From Zygnema cylindricum (lineage: Eukaryota; Streptophyta; Zygnematophyceae; Zygnematales; Zygnemataceae): a DNA stretch of 64,000 nt. The DNA lies in NCBI GenBank assembly GCA_037447655.1, contig JBBHKE010001645.1, positions 167,106-231,105 of the forward strand, in the 5' to 3' direction. The position numbers were made by a program, and so were the translations under genes. A model generated the notes under the pieces. It had not been told where the DNA came from. It did not search any database and saw only the letters and a program-made list of their open reading frames with translations. This document shows, one piece after another, positions 1 to 9,500 of this stretch. Each line of letters begins with the position of its first letter. The stretch's first letter is position 1.

Positions 1-1302
1 ATTTACCTTTGAGCAAGCGGCTAAATATGCGGTTAAGTATGAGATGCAATCGTCGTGGTGGGATGCTCATGAAAATCGCGAATCTCGAAATCAATTTGAC
101 CAATCTCCACCACCTCCTAAGAACCCATGGCCTTCTATTAGGCCTCCAAAGACGTCAGCCATGGGAAATCCGCCATTTAATTCCGGAGACCGATTGTGTT
201 TCCGATGTGGAAACACGGGCACGATGCCGGCATATGCGCGGATAAGTCGGCCACATGCATCCATTGCAACCAGAAGGGACATTATGTCCACCATTGCCAT
301 ATTAAGGATCCTAATTTTTCCTATCAGAATCAGATTCAAAAGGGTGGAATTCCTACCCGTTCTGCCAAGCCGGTCAATCCTGCTATCGATACAGAGAAAG
401 AGGCGACCATGCCTAAGATCCCTCGAAGAGAGAGGGAAAAGGCCGAGTTACAAGTCATGATGGCCGCCATGATGAAGGAGCAATTCGCTGCCCTCATGGC
501 CGAAATCAAACCCCAGTTCACGGGGATGGCAAGGACAGTTGTCCACACGCCATCGTTGGTTAGTCAAATACTTCGGGATTCCATGGTCTAACAACGGGTA
601 GCCAATTTCGATAAGGGATCCCCTGATCACAATCGGGACGGTAAATTACACAATTCCCGTATTCCACTTTATTTCGAGAAAGAATCTCTCTCCCCTCTAC
701 CAGACACAGCTTCTTCAATTGTGGCTGAAGCTCTCACCATTTTGGATAGAACTATACATGATGCTCACCGAGTCAAAGAACGACTAAGCATCCTTTTTGC
801 CATGATTGATGAAGCACCCAAGGCCTCTACCTTTGCTAATGAGGTTCCCAAAGCTTCTCCCCTTGTTGATGAGTTCGCTGTAGCCGCCGCTTTGAGGGCG
901 TTGCAACTGAACTATAGTCTTTCAGTTATTCAGCTGGATACCGCGGATGAGAGTCGTGACCTTGATCCTCACATCGATTTCCTAGACAATTCATGAAAGT
1001 CCTTCTCTCTTAATGGTGTTGCTCCTTCTCTCCCTCTCATGGACACCGGAGCCAAACCCGTGATCATTAGATCCGAATTTGCGCTCAAGCTTGGTCTCAC
1101 AGCAGACAAGCTCCAAGCCAGGTCTACTCGGCTTCTTACTTCAACCGGTACCATGGAGCCGGTGCTTAGAATTACCAAGGACCCGCTTGTCTTTCGGTTT
1201 CACAACGAAACCGAGAGTGAGTACGTGGAGGTTTCTGTCCGAGCATTGGTCACCAAATGCAACGACTACGATTGCTTAGTGGGAAAGGATGTTATCTTTT
1301 GA
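1..1302 (+). pseudogene. Ty3/gypsy-like gag-protease fragment, decayed
   Basis: This is the end of a gag gene followed by a retroviral-type aspartic protease. Two zinc knuckles of the form C-x2-C-x4-H-x4-C are encoded at about 199-290 (CFRCG..H....C and CIHCNQKGHYVHHC). The protease active-site motif LMDTGA is at about 1036-1053, and a CLVGKDVIF motif lies near its end, as in gypsy proteases. The reading frame is broken three times. The upstream gag frame joins the knuckle frame only through a one-base shift near 209-214, and in-frame stops lie at 589-591 and 994-996. No reverse transcriptase, RNase H or integrase follows, so this is a deletion derivative. The copia element at 1618 has inserted downstream of it. 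Family assignment to gypsy rests on the two knuckles and the protease; other Ty3-like clades are possible. Confidence 0.8.
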
Positions 1303-1617
1303 AATGGTGGGGGAGTAGATATGCATGATCAAACCTTCTCCTGCCATCCCTCTAATTTTCCGGGACACAAAATCTGCCTCCCTCTTGTCTCTGCACACAA
1401 GCCGTTGACCGTTATGGCACATTTGGCTTCCGCTCTCCTTGCATTTTCCAGTATCGACCTTCGAGATAGTTTTAGTGAGCCCGATTTTCTCCTCGACTCA
1501 CGCCATCTCTTGTATACTGTTGACAGCGAGGTCTTTCCACACATTCTCTATATGGTGGATAGCAATACTAATGGGATGTTGAGTTTGCTGAGGGTTTATA
1601 CATGTACAAGTGTGATC
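1303..1617 (+). other. Post-protease retroelement sequence, no intact gene
   Basis: This stretch continues the gypsy-like remnant downstream of the protease. A 102-codon open frame at 1321-1629 has no recognisable domain. It ends at the TGATC target duplication (1613-1617) of the copia insertion. Confidence 0.4.
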
Positions 1618-2795
1618 TGTTGTTTTTGAAATGTTAGTTTCGTACTTACCCCACATTTTGTTCGCACGCGACGGTTCGTGCGTAGATTATTACCGGAAAT
1701 AATGTGGTCGTACAAATGGATCGAATGGATTTGTGGATTGGGGGAGTAATTGTACGATTGAAATTAAAGGGCGTAATCGAGTGGCTCGGAATACGTTTGC
1801 AAATGGACGGCGGATCGCGAAGCGATCCGATGTGAAATGTACGAAATGTTGAATATGTACGCCGCCGGTATGGAGCGTCTTATCTGGACAAGTGTACTTT
1901 ATTTGCGAGAGGCGTATTTATTGCAAAGGACGCTAGTTGCGTACGGAAAAGATTTTGAAGGTACGGTATGATTTCGGCAAGTGGTTCGTGGTACATTTGG
2001 AGGGCGGACGGCGTCCGCCGATATTTCCAAATGATTGCATTTTGATGATGTGGTATCAAGTGGACCGTACGTATGTGATGTCAGTTCATGACGTGGTTTC
2101 GTCCTCAAGTGACTAATCTAGTTGATACTCAGTACGCGGATTTTACGGAAGCGTCGATGTAAATATTTGGTTGAACATTGATTTGTCTTTTTGTGAATTA
2201 ATTATTAGTGTAGATTTACTCACTTTGACATACCTTGAAGTATTCGGGTATGCCAACATTAATAGAGGTAGCTGGTAAATAGCGTACGGCTGATATGCCT
2301 CCGTACATTCAGCAGTAAGCTCTTGTATATATTTGTAGGACTTAGTCATTTTAGGACATAGGAACTTTTTGGACCAAAACTGTTTATGGTTATTTTTTGG
2401 TAATTTTATCTGAGAATTACTCTCAGATCTGTTTGCAGAATTGTCTGAAATTCTGAATGTGTGTTCCTATCTTTACTCGTAATATTGTCACATATTTTCA
2501 GGCCTATTGTGTCCCTGGTCTGTGTTTTACTTCATTGTGAAGTTAGTCTATTTTATCAAATTTCTGGCAGACTGTTTTTCTGCAACTTTGAATAGATGAT
2601 GTGATCTCTATGTTTATTATTTTTGTCTGAAACTTTGTGAGGTTATTCTATAGCTTAGATAGTATCTTTTGATGTAGTTTCAGCCTGTTTGGTTTATTCT
2701 GTTGAATTCGGTGTGTATCCAAAGTAGGCTGTTTTTGGGGTAGTCTGTGGTGCTTCCGAGGGTGAATCCATGGCTAGAAATGGCTATGGACAACA
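1618..2795 (+). repeat. 5' LTR of the copia-type element
   Basis: This 1178-bp LTR begins TGTTG and ends CAACA. It is matched almost base for base by 4359-5539. An open frame on the minus strand (2143-2349) is duplicated in the other LTR and is not evidence of a gene. Confidence 0.92.
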
Positions 2796-2809
2796 GGTTA
2801 TGGGCCCAC
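2796..2809 (+). other. Primer-binding site for a half initiator tRNA-Met
   Basis: The 14 bases GGTTATGGGCCCAC directly follow the LTR. From memory of plant initiator tRNA-Met, they are the reverse complement of its anticodon stem-loop region (GUGGGCCCAUAACC). The usual copia site TGGTATCAGAGC, which pairs with the 3' end of the tRNA, is absent here. Priming by an internally cut initiator tRNA is known for Drosophila copia. The ATG at 2800-2802 lies inside the site, opposite the CAU anticodon. Confidence 0.8.
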
Positions 2810-3246
2810 TTCCATGGCTACCCATATTGGATGAATCTTACTTACCCATATTTGAGGGCACAGAGTATTATTGTTGGAGGAGTATTATGGAGAGCTACTT
2901 CAAGTTGAGGGAGCTTATAGATGTGGTGGATGGGACATTTGTCAAAACTTCAGCTGAATGGGAGGAGAAAAACCTGGAGTGCTTGAGGATTATCAAGCTA
3001 TCTATGACTAAGGAATTTGTAATGATGTACCTTGATGTGAAGAGTGCAGCTGAATTATCGAAGTGTTTAGAATGCACTTATCAAAAGACTTCTGTGTATC
3101 ACTGGATAATTAGTGCTACAAAAATATTTGAATATAAATATGTTGGAGGTAGCATGTTGAAATATTGCCTTAGTTTGCAAAGATTGTTTGCAGAGAATGA
3201 TATTGCAGGAAGAATTTTACAAATGTTCAAAAGATTCTCATTTTAA
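2800..3246 (+). CDS. copia-type gag, N-terminal part
   Basis: This frame encodes the start of a copia gag protein (UBN2/retrotran_gag type). The early residues resemble the family pattern, with F-x-G-T-E-Y-Y-x-W near the start and a helical capsid-like stretch after it. Translation probably starts at ATG 2800, inside the primer-binding site. An in-frame ATG at 2770 lies in the LTR and is the alternative. The frame ends with TAA at 3244-3246, which overlaps the ATG of the next frame by one base (TAATG). Gag would form the virus-like particle that packages the element RNA. The break could be a frameshift mutation or a stop-restart arrangement. Confidence 0.7.
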   Translation: MGPLPWLPILDESYLPIFEGTEYYCWRSIMESYFKLRELIDVVDGTFVKTSAEWEEKNLECLRIIKLSMTKEFVMMYLDVKSAAELSKCLECTYQKTSVYHWIISATKIFEYKYVGGSMLKYCLSLQRLFAENDIAGRILQMFKRFSF

Positions 3247-4043
3247 TGAAAGGATTACCTAAAGAATATAGGTGCGCGTTTGATAGATTAAACCAAGTTG
3301 GTAAAAAGGATTGGAACTTACCATTAGCAATCAGATTTGTTTTGGATGTAGAAGATGATAAAGAGGCTTTAAAAGATAGGGGGAATTTTGAAGGTGTTAG
3401 ATCACAGTTTCAGAAAAATAGAAAAAGTTGCAAACCAGAAAATTGTTTTTCCTGTAATGATTTAGGACATACTTTTAGAGTATGTCCATTATATAAAAGT
3501 GCATGTGTCACAGGAAATTTCAAAAACGGATGGGATGACGATCGAGTTCGACCCCTTGCACGAAGGGATACACTTCCAGTCGATGAATTTGTATACTTGC
3601 CGATTGTTATTTTTCGAAATATGGAAAATGAGGAAGTAAAGGAAACATTTGTTGTCACCGAAAATAGTGTGGAGAAAGTGGTGACAGAAAAGGATTCAGT
3701 TTCTGTCAATTTTTCTGACGATAGATTGGTGAGTGATAAAGATTTACTGGAGGAAGAAGTTATTGTAGTGAAGATAGCTAGAGAGAATGAAGGTCAAGTG
3801 GAAGTGGAAACTGAAAATAATTTGCATGAGGAGATTACTATACTTAAAGAGGGAGAGAGAAAATATGTTCAGAAAATTGAAGTAGGAGAGGAAGTTTATA
3901 ATATTGGAAAAGAAAAAGGTTCAAAAATTGAGAAAATACCAAAATTTATTAAGAAAACAAAGAAAAGAAGTAGAAGTCAAAGGATAAACCGTAGAAGAAA
4001 ACATGTTCAGAAAATGGTCAAAAGAAAGCATCGTGAAAAATAA
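3246..4043 (+). CDS. copia-type gag, C-terminal part with zinc knuckle and charged tail
   Basis: This 265-codon frame starts with MKGLPKEY, which corresponds to the conserved gag motif (L-P-x-E-Y) of copia elements. It therefore continues the capsid from the previous frame. A single zinc knuckle lies at residues 67-80 (CFSCNDLGHTFRVC). Instead of protease and integrase, the next 150 residues are strongly acidic with many E and V. The last 35 or so residues are strongly basic with runs of K and R. The tail has no family I recognise. A nucleic-acid binding role for the basic end is only an inference. The stop TAA is at 4041-4043. Confidence 0.7.
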   Translation: MKGLPKEYRCAFDRLNQVGKKDWNLPLAIRFVLDVEDDKEALKDRGNFEGVRSQFQKNRKSCKPENCFSCNDLGHTFRVCPLYKSACVTGNFKNGWDDDRVRPLARRDTLPVDEFVYLPIVIFRNMENEEVKETFVVTENSVEKVVTEKDSVSVNFSDDRLVSDKDLLEEEVIVVKIARENEGQVEVETENNLHEEITILKEGERKYVQKIEVGEEVYNIGKEKGSKIEKIPKFIKKTKKRSRSQRINRRRKHVQKMVKRKHREK

Positions 4044-4358
4044 TTTTAGGGAAGTAGTTATCTTTTACATTTAGTAATCTTTTTGAGGAATATCCGATTT
4101 AAAACTTTGAATTTTGAAATTTTGTGAGAAGGAAAGTTTTTAACTTGAAGACCTAGAAAGAGGTAGTGAAAGCAATGGTGTGTTTAGGAAGGAAGGATTT
4201 TGGAAGACATGGCAGCAGGAAGTTGGAGCAGTGGTGACGTCAGCAGAAGCAGTGGTGACGTCAACGGAAGCAGTGGTGATATTTGAACGAAAGGTACAGT
4301 TTCATTTGACACGCGACATACTTTATTATGGGTGCACGAAACTAAAATTTCGGGGGAG
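4044..4358 (+). other. 3' internal region of the copia-type element with purine tract
   Basis: No gene is seen. Near 4228-4285 a roughly 24-bp unit containing TGACGTCA is repeated, giving two perfect copies of this bZIP-type palindrome. The polypurine tract CGGGGGAG is at 4351-4358, directly before the 3' LTR. Confidence 0.7.
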
Positions 4359-5539
4359 TGTTGTTTTTGAAATGTTAGTTTCGTACTTACGCCACATTTT
4401 GTGCGCACGCGACGGTTCGTGCGTAGATTATTACCGGAAATAATGTGGTCGTACAAATGGAGGTTCGAATGGATTTGTGGATTTGGGGAGTAATTGTACG
4501 ATTGAAATTAAAGGGCGTAATTGAGTGGCTCGGAATACGTTTGCAAATGGACGGCGGATCGCGAAGCGATCCGATGTGAAATGTACGAAATGTTGAATAT
4601 GTACGCCGCCGGTATGGAGCGTCTTATCTGGACAAGTGTACTTTATTTGCGAGAGGCGTATTTATTGCAAAGGACGCTAGTTCAGTACGGAAAATATTTT
4701 GAAGGTACGGTATGATTTCGGCAAGTGGTTCGTGGTACATTTGGAGGGCGGACGGCGTCCGCCGATATTTCCAAAGGATTGCATTTTGATGATGTGGTAT
4801 CAAGTGGACCGTACGTATGTGATGTCAGTTCATGACGTGGTTTCGTCCTCAAGTGACTAATCTAGTTGATACTCAGTACGCGGATTTTACGGAAGCGTCG
4901 ATGTAAATATTTGGTTGAACATTGATTTGTCTTTTTGTGAATTAATTATTAGTGTAGATTTACTCACTTTGACATACCTTGAAGTATTCGGGTATGCCAA
5001 CATTAATAGAGGTAGCTGGTAAATAGCGTACGGCTGATATGCCTCCGTACATTCAGCAGTAAGCTCTTGTATATATTTGTAGGACTTAGTCATTTTAGGA
5101 CATAGGAACTTTTTGGACCAAAACTGTTTATGGTTATTTTTTGGTAATTTTATCTGAGAATTACTCTCAGATCTGTTTGCAGAATTGTCTGAAATTCTGC
5201 ATGTGTGTTCCTATCTATACTCATAATATTGTCACATATTTTCAGGCCTATTGTGTCCCTGGTCTGTGTTTTACTTCATTGTGAAGTTAGTCTATTTTAT
5301 CAAATTTCTGGCAGACTGTTTTTCTGCAACTTTGAATAGATGATGTGATCTCTATGTTTATTATTTTTGTCTGAAACTTTGTGAGGTTATTCTATAGCCT
5401 AGATAATATCCTTTAATGTAGTTTCAACCTGTTTGAATAATTCTGTTGAATTCTGTGTGTATCCAAAGTAGGCTGTTTTTGGGGTAATCTGTGGTGTTTC
5501 CGAGGGTGAATCCATGGCTAGAAATGGCTATCGACAACA
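4359..5539 (+). repeat. 3' LTR of the copia-type element
   Basis: This LTR is 1181 bp with the same TGTTG and CAACA ends as the 5' LTR, and is followed by the target duplication TGATC (5540-5544). By eye it differs from the 5' LTR at a small number of positions. Confidence 0.92.
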
Positions 5540-5667
5540 TGATCAAGGGTCCCACATGGAGTGCCTCTCTCCTCCATTATATTTCAACCCGGCTGACCAT
5601 TGTTGCTATTCCAGGCTCAGCTGTGTTGACATGCTCCTCTTCAGGCTAAGGAGCTGGGGGGGGGGAA

Positions 5668-5853
5668 TTATTGGGTCCACTTCACTCTAGGGGAGTATTC
5701 TTCCCCTTCTCTCTTTAGGTCAATTTCACTTTTATTTCTTCTCATGGTGTATATATTTTTTTAATTTTCATATTTTTCTTCGTTGTTGAATATGTTTGTG
5801 AGCATGACTTTGCTGGTTTTGATGCATGTTCGCTTGCTTGTCTCTCATGCACG
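5668..5853 (+). repeat. Direct repeat, copy 1 (about 186 bp)
   Basis: This begins TTATTGGGTCCACTTCACTC and ends at CATGCACGACA. It matches 7156-7343 with only a few differences. Confidence 0.9.
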
Positions 5854-5869
5854 ACAGCTGTCATGCCGC

Positions 5870-6212
5870 ATCGTGTCGGTTGCTAGCGCGCACGATATCA
5901 TGCCCGCACGCGCAATATTGGGTGCGCGCGCACGATATAATACACGCACACGCGATATTATAAATGCACGCGCGGTATTTCTCACGCACGCGCGATATAT
6001 CTCACGCACGCGCAATATTTCTCACGCACGCGCCGTATTTCTCACCCACGCGCGGTATTTTGCACGCACGCGTAGTATTTCTCACGCACGCCCGGTATTT
6101 CGCATGCACGCACGGTTTAAAGCACGCGCGCGCGGTTTTATGCATGCACGCGCAATTTCATGCATGCACGCACGATTTGATGCACGCACGTCTAGCTTTT
6201 TCGTTGGCACGT
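5870..6212 (+). repeat. 20-bp minisatellite (consensus CTCACGCACGCGCRATATTT)
   Basis: About 17 imperfect head-to-tail units of 20 bp are present. They are most regular at 5980-6090 and more diverged at both ends. Because 20 is not a multiple of 3, three units make a 20-residue peptide repeat. This explains the long open frames here, which are not taken as genes. Confidence 0.9.
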
Positions 6213-6560
6213 GCGAAATTTTGCGTCAGTTCATTTATTTATATGTTTGTTGAACAGTACTTATTTCGTGCGTGGTACTGTTTCGTTTCGTGCGCAGGTA
6301 CACACTTTTCGAGTATTTCGTGCGATACCTTTTATTTCGTGCTAGACCTTTCATTTTGTGCGGTATGCTTCGATTCGTGCGTATGCACGCGATTTCGAAG
6401 TATGGACGTGGAGTATCGTTTAGAGTGAATCGCGATTCTCGGGCGACGCTTCGATATATCATATTTATTTTAGTCGCGAACCCATGTAGGTTCGCTCGCA
6501 TATGTAGTTAGGGAGGGTTTTTACCCTCGGACGGTGAATTTTGTCAGGCGTACGTCAGAC

Positions 6561-6587
6561 GATGTTGGCCGCCTATTGGCCAACATC
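6561..6587. other. Perfect 10-bp stem, 7-nt loop hairpin
   Basis: GATGTTGGCC at 6561-6570 and its reverse complement at 6578-6587 flank the loop GCCTATT. The hairpin lies inside the presumed LTR. It may be an RNA structure or termination signal, but nothing else supports a role. Confidence 0.7.
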
Positions 6588-7155
6588 TTAAGTAGTTTCA
6601 TGCATGTAAAGTAGACTAGACATAGGCTAATTTTGCTTAGGCCTACCGTAGCTCTTACTTAGCCTAATTCTCAGACTTAGAGAATTTAGCTTTTGGACAA
6701 GAATTTTCTCTTGGCTGCGGAGCTTTTCTCTTGCTCTCTCTCTCACCGATTGCCCATGCTTTCTCTTTCTTATTGCTAGCTAGCTATTGTGGCTAGATAG
6801 GTTAAGAATATTTGCCTTTGTTTCTGCCTCGTTTTTAATCCACACGGCTTCGGCCAAGTCCGGAAGGTTTCCCTCCAAACTTGTCTTTTTGGCGATTGGT
6901 GGAGTGGAGGCTTGAGGTGTGGCATCTTCTGTCAAGCTGCGTCGTTCTCCGGACAGCTGGACGGTTTGTTTGCGTGTATTTATGTGTGTGGCATTTCGGT
7001 TTTATTAGAAAAGTGTAATTTTTGGCTAAATCCGATCTTCTTGGTTTTGGTTGGAAGTGATTATTTTGCTTTTGTTGCTTTCCTTTGAGATAACTCTTGT
7101 AAAGAATACGTGGAAGACTCGAGAGCCTAGTGGCTACCTCGCGGCTTAGTATAAT

Positions 7156-7343
7156 TTATTGGGTCCACTTCACTCTAGGGGAGTATTCTTCCCCTTCTCT
7201 CTTTGGGTCATTTTCACTTTTATTTCTTCTCATGGTGTATATATTTTTTGACTTTTCATATTTATTTCCGTTGTTGTATATGTTTGTGAGCATGACTTTG
7301 CTGGTTTTGATGCATGTTCGCTTGCTTGTCTCTCATGCACGAC
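7156..7343 (+). repeat. Direct repeat, copy 2
   Basis: This is the second copy of the segment at 5668-5853, and starts with the same TTATTGGGTCCAC. It is cut off after CATGCACGACA, where unrelated repeat sequence begins. Confidence 0.9.
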
Positions 7344-8293
7344 ATAGGAGAGGTTTACGCAAAGGCATGTCGTACAGCCACGGCTGCAAGGCTGCACGTC
7401 TACGATGTCACGTAGACACATGTGACATACGAAATCGTTTCAAAAATTACGATGTGTCTTGCGACGCTTCAAAAAGTTTTGAAAAAATACGGTGCGGCAA
7501 AGACAATTTGTACACGGTGATAGCCATTACGGGTATTGTCGACGTATACAATCGTCACAAACTTAAGTAACAATTTCAAGTAAACACATAGAGACACCTG
7601 AAATCTGGGTTCGCCGGATCCGCGCTAAAATACAAAGTAAGTTAGCTAAGTTACAGCCACATGGGGCCCCACCCTTATTGTTTGAAACATGTGAATAAGC
7701 TAATAATTAGGATTTATTGTTGGAAATTGACGTAATAATATGATTTCCGCTGATTTATTAATTAATAATTTATACTTGTTGCATGACATTGACATAAAAA
7801 TATGATATATTTGTGGAAACACGGTATAAAACGCCTAATTAGCACTTTGCAATAATGCACAATATATGAGGAAACTAATATTTACAATATGTCACATGAT
7901 ATTGACATAATAATTTGACATATTTTTGGAAACACCATAAAAAGTACATAATTAATACTTTACAATGGATTTTGATTTGAGGCCCTTAACTTTTAGTAAG
8001 ATTTGCAAAATGTATAGTGTCAGTACCGTGTTTGATTTGCGACGCTAATCATGATGTCACGTACTTCCACGATACCAAAATTACAAAATACAATAATGTT
8101 GGAAAAAAGTACAAAATTTTCATTTTTTATTTTATTTTTGCTTGACGGACCGTAACCGACATTTTTTTTTTAGTGAATCAACCAACCGCGACCGCTCGTC
8201 CTCCAAAATTTGCCAACCGAATCTGTTCCGGATCTGGCGCGAGCGGTCGTTTAACGGTCGGTCACGGTTTCGGTAGACCGTTTGCGACCTCTT
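7344..8293. mobile_element. hAT-type element fragments
   Basis: Positions 7372-7678 resemble 41571-41830 in a shared order of short blocks (TTGTCGACGTAT, GGCGGATC/GCCGGATC, CTAAGTTACA). Positions 7680-8293 closely match 16080-16619, the 5' end of the decayed hAT at 13433-16621, including the subterminal CGGTCGGTCRCGGTTTCGGT and the end GTTTGCGACCTCT. No coding potential is seen. It is read as a terminal fragment of the same hAT family. Confidence 0.6.
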
Positions 8294-8294
8294 G

Positions 8295-9356
8295 AACATA
8301 TCGTGCGAGATTCTCCTAGCAACATATCGTGCAGAATTCTCCTAGCAGTATATCGTGCGGAATTCTCTTAGCAGCATATCGTGTGGAATTCTCCTAGCAA
8401 CATATTGCGCGGAACACTCCTAACAATATATCGTGCGGAATTCTCTTAGCAACATATCGTGCGGAATTCCCCTAGCAGTATATCGTGCAGAATTCTCCTA
8501 GCAACATATCGTGCGGAATTCTCCTAGGAACACATCGTGCGGAATTCTCCTAGGAGCATATCGTGCGGAATTCTCCTAGCAGTATATCGTGCGGAATTCT
8601 CCTAGAAGCATATCATGTGGAATTCTCTTAGCAACATATCGTGCGGAATTCTCCTAGGAACATATCGTGCGGAATTCTCTTAGCAGCATATCGTTCGGAA
8701 TTCTCCTTACAGCATATCGTGCGGAATACTCCTAGCAACCTATCGTGCGGAATTCTCCTAGCAGTATATCCTTCAAAATTCTCCTAGGAACATATCGTTT
8801 GTAATTCTCCTAGTAGCATATCGTGCGGAATTCTTCTAGCATTATATCGTGCGGAATTCTCCTGGCAACATATCGTGCGGAATTCTCCTAGCACCATATG
8901 GTGCGATATTCTCCTAGAAACACATCGTGCCGACTTCTCCTAGCAGTATATCGTGCGAAATTCTCCTAGCAACATATCGTGCGGAATTCTCCTAGCAGTA
9001 TGTCGTGCAAAATTCTCCTAGCAACATATCGTGGGGAATTCTCCTAGCAGCATATCGTGCGGAATTCTCCTAGGAACATGTCGTGCGGAATTCTCTTAGC
9101 ATTATATCGTGCAGAATTCTCCTAGTAATATACCGTGCAAAATTCTCCTAAAAACTTATCGTGCGGAATACTTCTAGCAACATATTGTGCGGAATTCTCC
9201 TAGCAGCATATCGTGTGGAATTCTCATAACAACATATCGTGTTAAATTCTTGCAGCAACATATCATGCGGAATTCTCATAGCAACATATCGTGCGGAATT
9301 CTCCTAGCAATATAGCGTGTGGAATTCTCCCTAGCATCATATCGTGCGGAATTCTC
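8295..9356. repeat. 26-bp satellite array, about 41 units
   Basis: The head-to-tail unit is close to AACATATCGTGCGGAATT + CTCCTAGC (26 bp). Units vary at a few positions, mainly AGC/AGG and CAA/CAG/TAG next to the conserved ATATCGTGCGGAATTC core. There are no unique spacers, so it is not a CRISPR-like array. It starts within 2 bp of a hAT end and stops about 145 bp before the assembly gap. Confidence 0.95.
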
Positions 9357-9500
9357 TTTTCCGTGTTCCACATTCCACACCCTATCGCAAAACTCACAAT
9401 ATTGAGTATTGTCGATGGCACAATGCGATACGATGCGTCATATAGTCATATGTCTATGTACATGTGTAATGTGCAAAAGAAAAATGGAAAAGTTACACAA

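Larger units (their letters stand above)
1618..5539 (+). mobile_element. Complete gag-only copia-type LTR retrotransposon
   Basis: This is a 3.9-kb LTR element. It has two nearly identical direct repeats (1618-2795 and 4359-5539), each starting TGTTG and ending CAACA. It is flanked by the same 5-bp target duplication TGATC at 1613-1617 and 5540-5544. A primer-binding site starts at 2796 and a purine tract CGGGGGAG (4351-4358) abuts the 3' LTR. The internal part is only about 1.56 kb and encodes a copia-like gag. No protease, integrase or reverse transcriptase is present, so it must have been mobilised in trans. The few differences between the LTRs and the perfect target duplication suggest a fairly recent insertion. 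Confidence 0.93.
5545..7155 (+). mobile_element. Continuation of the interrupted retroelement, probable LTR
   Basis: After the copia insertion the host sequence resumes. A G-rich tract (5656-5665) looks like a polypurine tract. It is followed by sequence beginning TTATTGGGTCCAC at 5668, which is repeated at 7156. The most likely reading is that 5668-7155 is an LTR of about 1.49 kb belonging to the same or a related element. It contains a 20-bp minisatellite and a hairpin. The LTR ends are not certain. Confidence 0.45.

Noticed and set aside
2050-2062. TGGTATCAAGTGG at 2050 as the copia primer-binding site
   Set aside because: It matches only eight bases of the usual site and lies inside the LTR, which ends at 2795 as shown by the TGTTG/CAACA ends and the target duplication.
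2143-2349. Minus-strand frame duplicated at 4887-5093
   Set aside because: It is duplicated only because it lies in both LTRs, and its composition is not protein-like.
5783-6428. Histidine/arginine-rich proteins at 5783-6428
   Set aside because: They are translations of a 20-bp tandem repeat, open in several frames at once.
8295-9356. CRISPR-like repeat array
   Set aside because: Units are contiguous 26-bp satellite repeats with no unique spacers, and the genome is eukaryotic.
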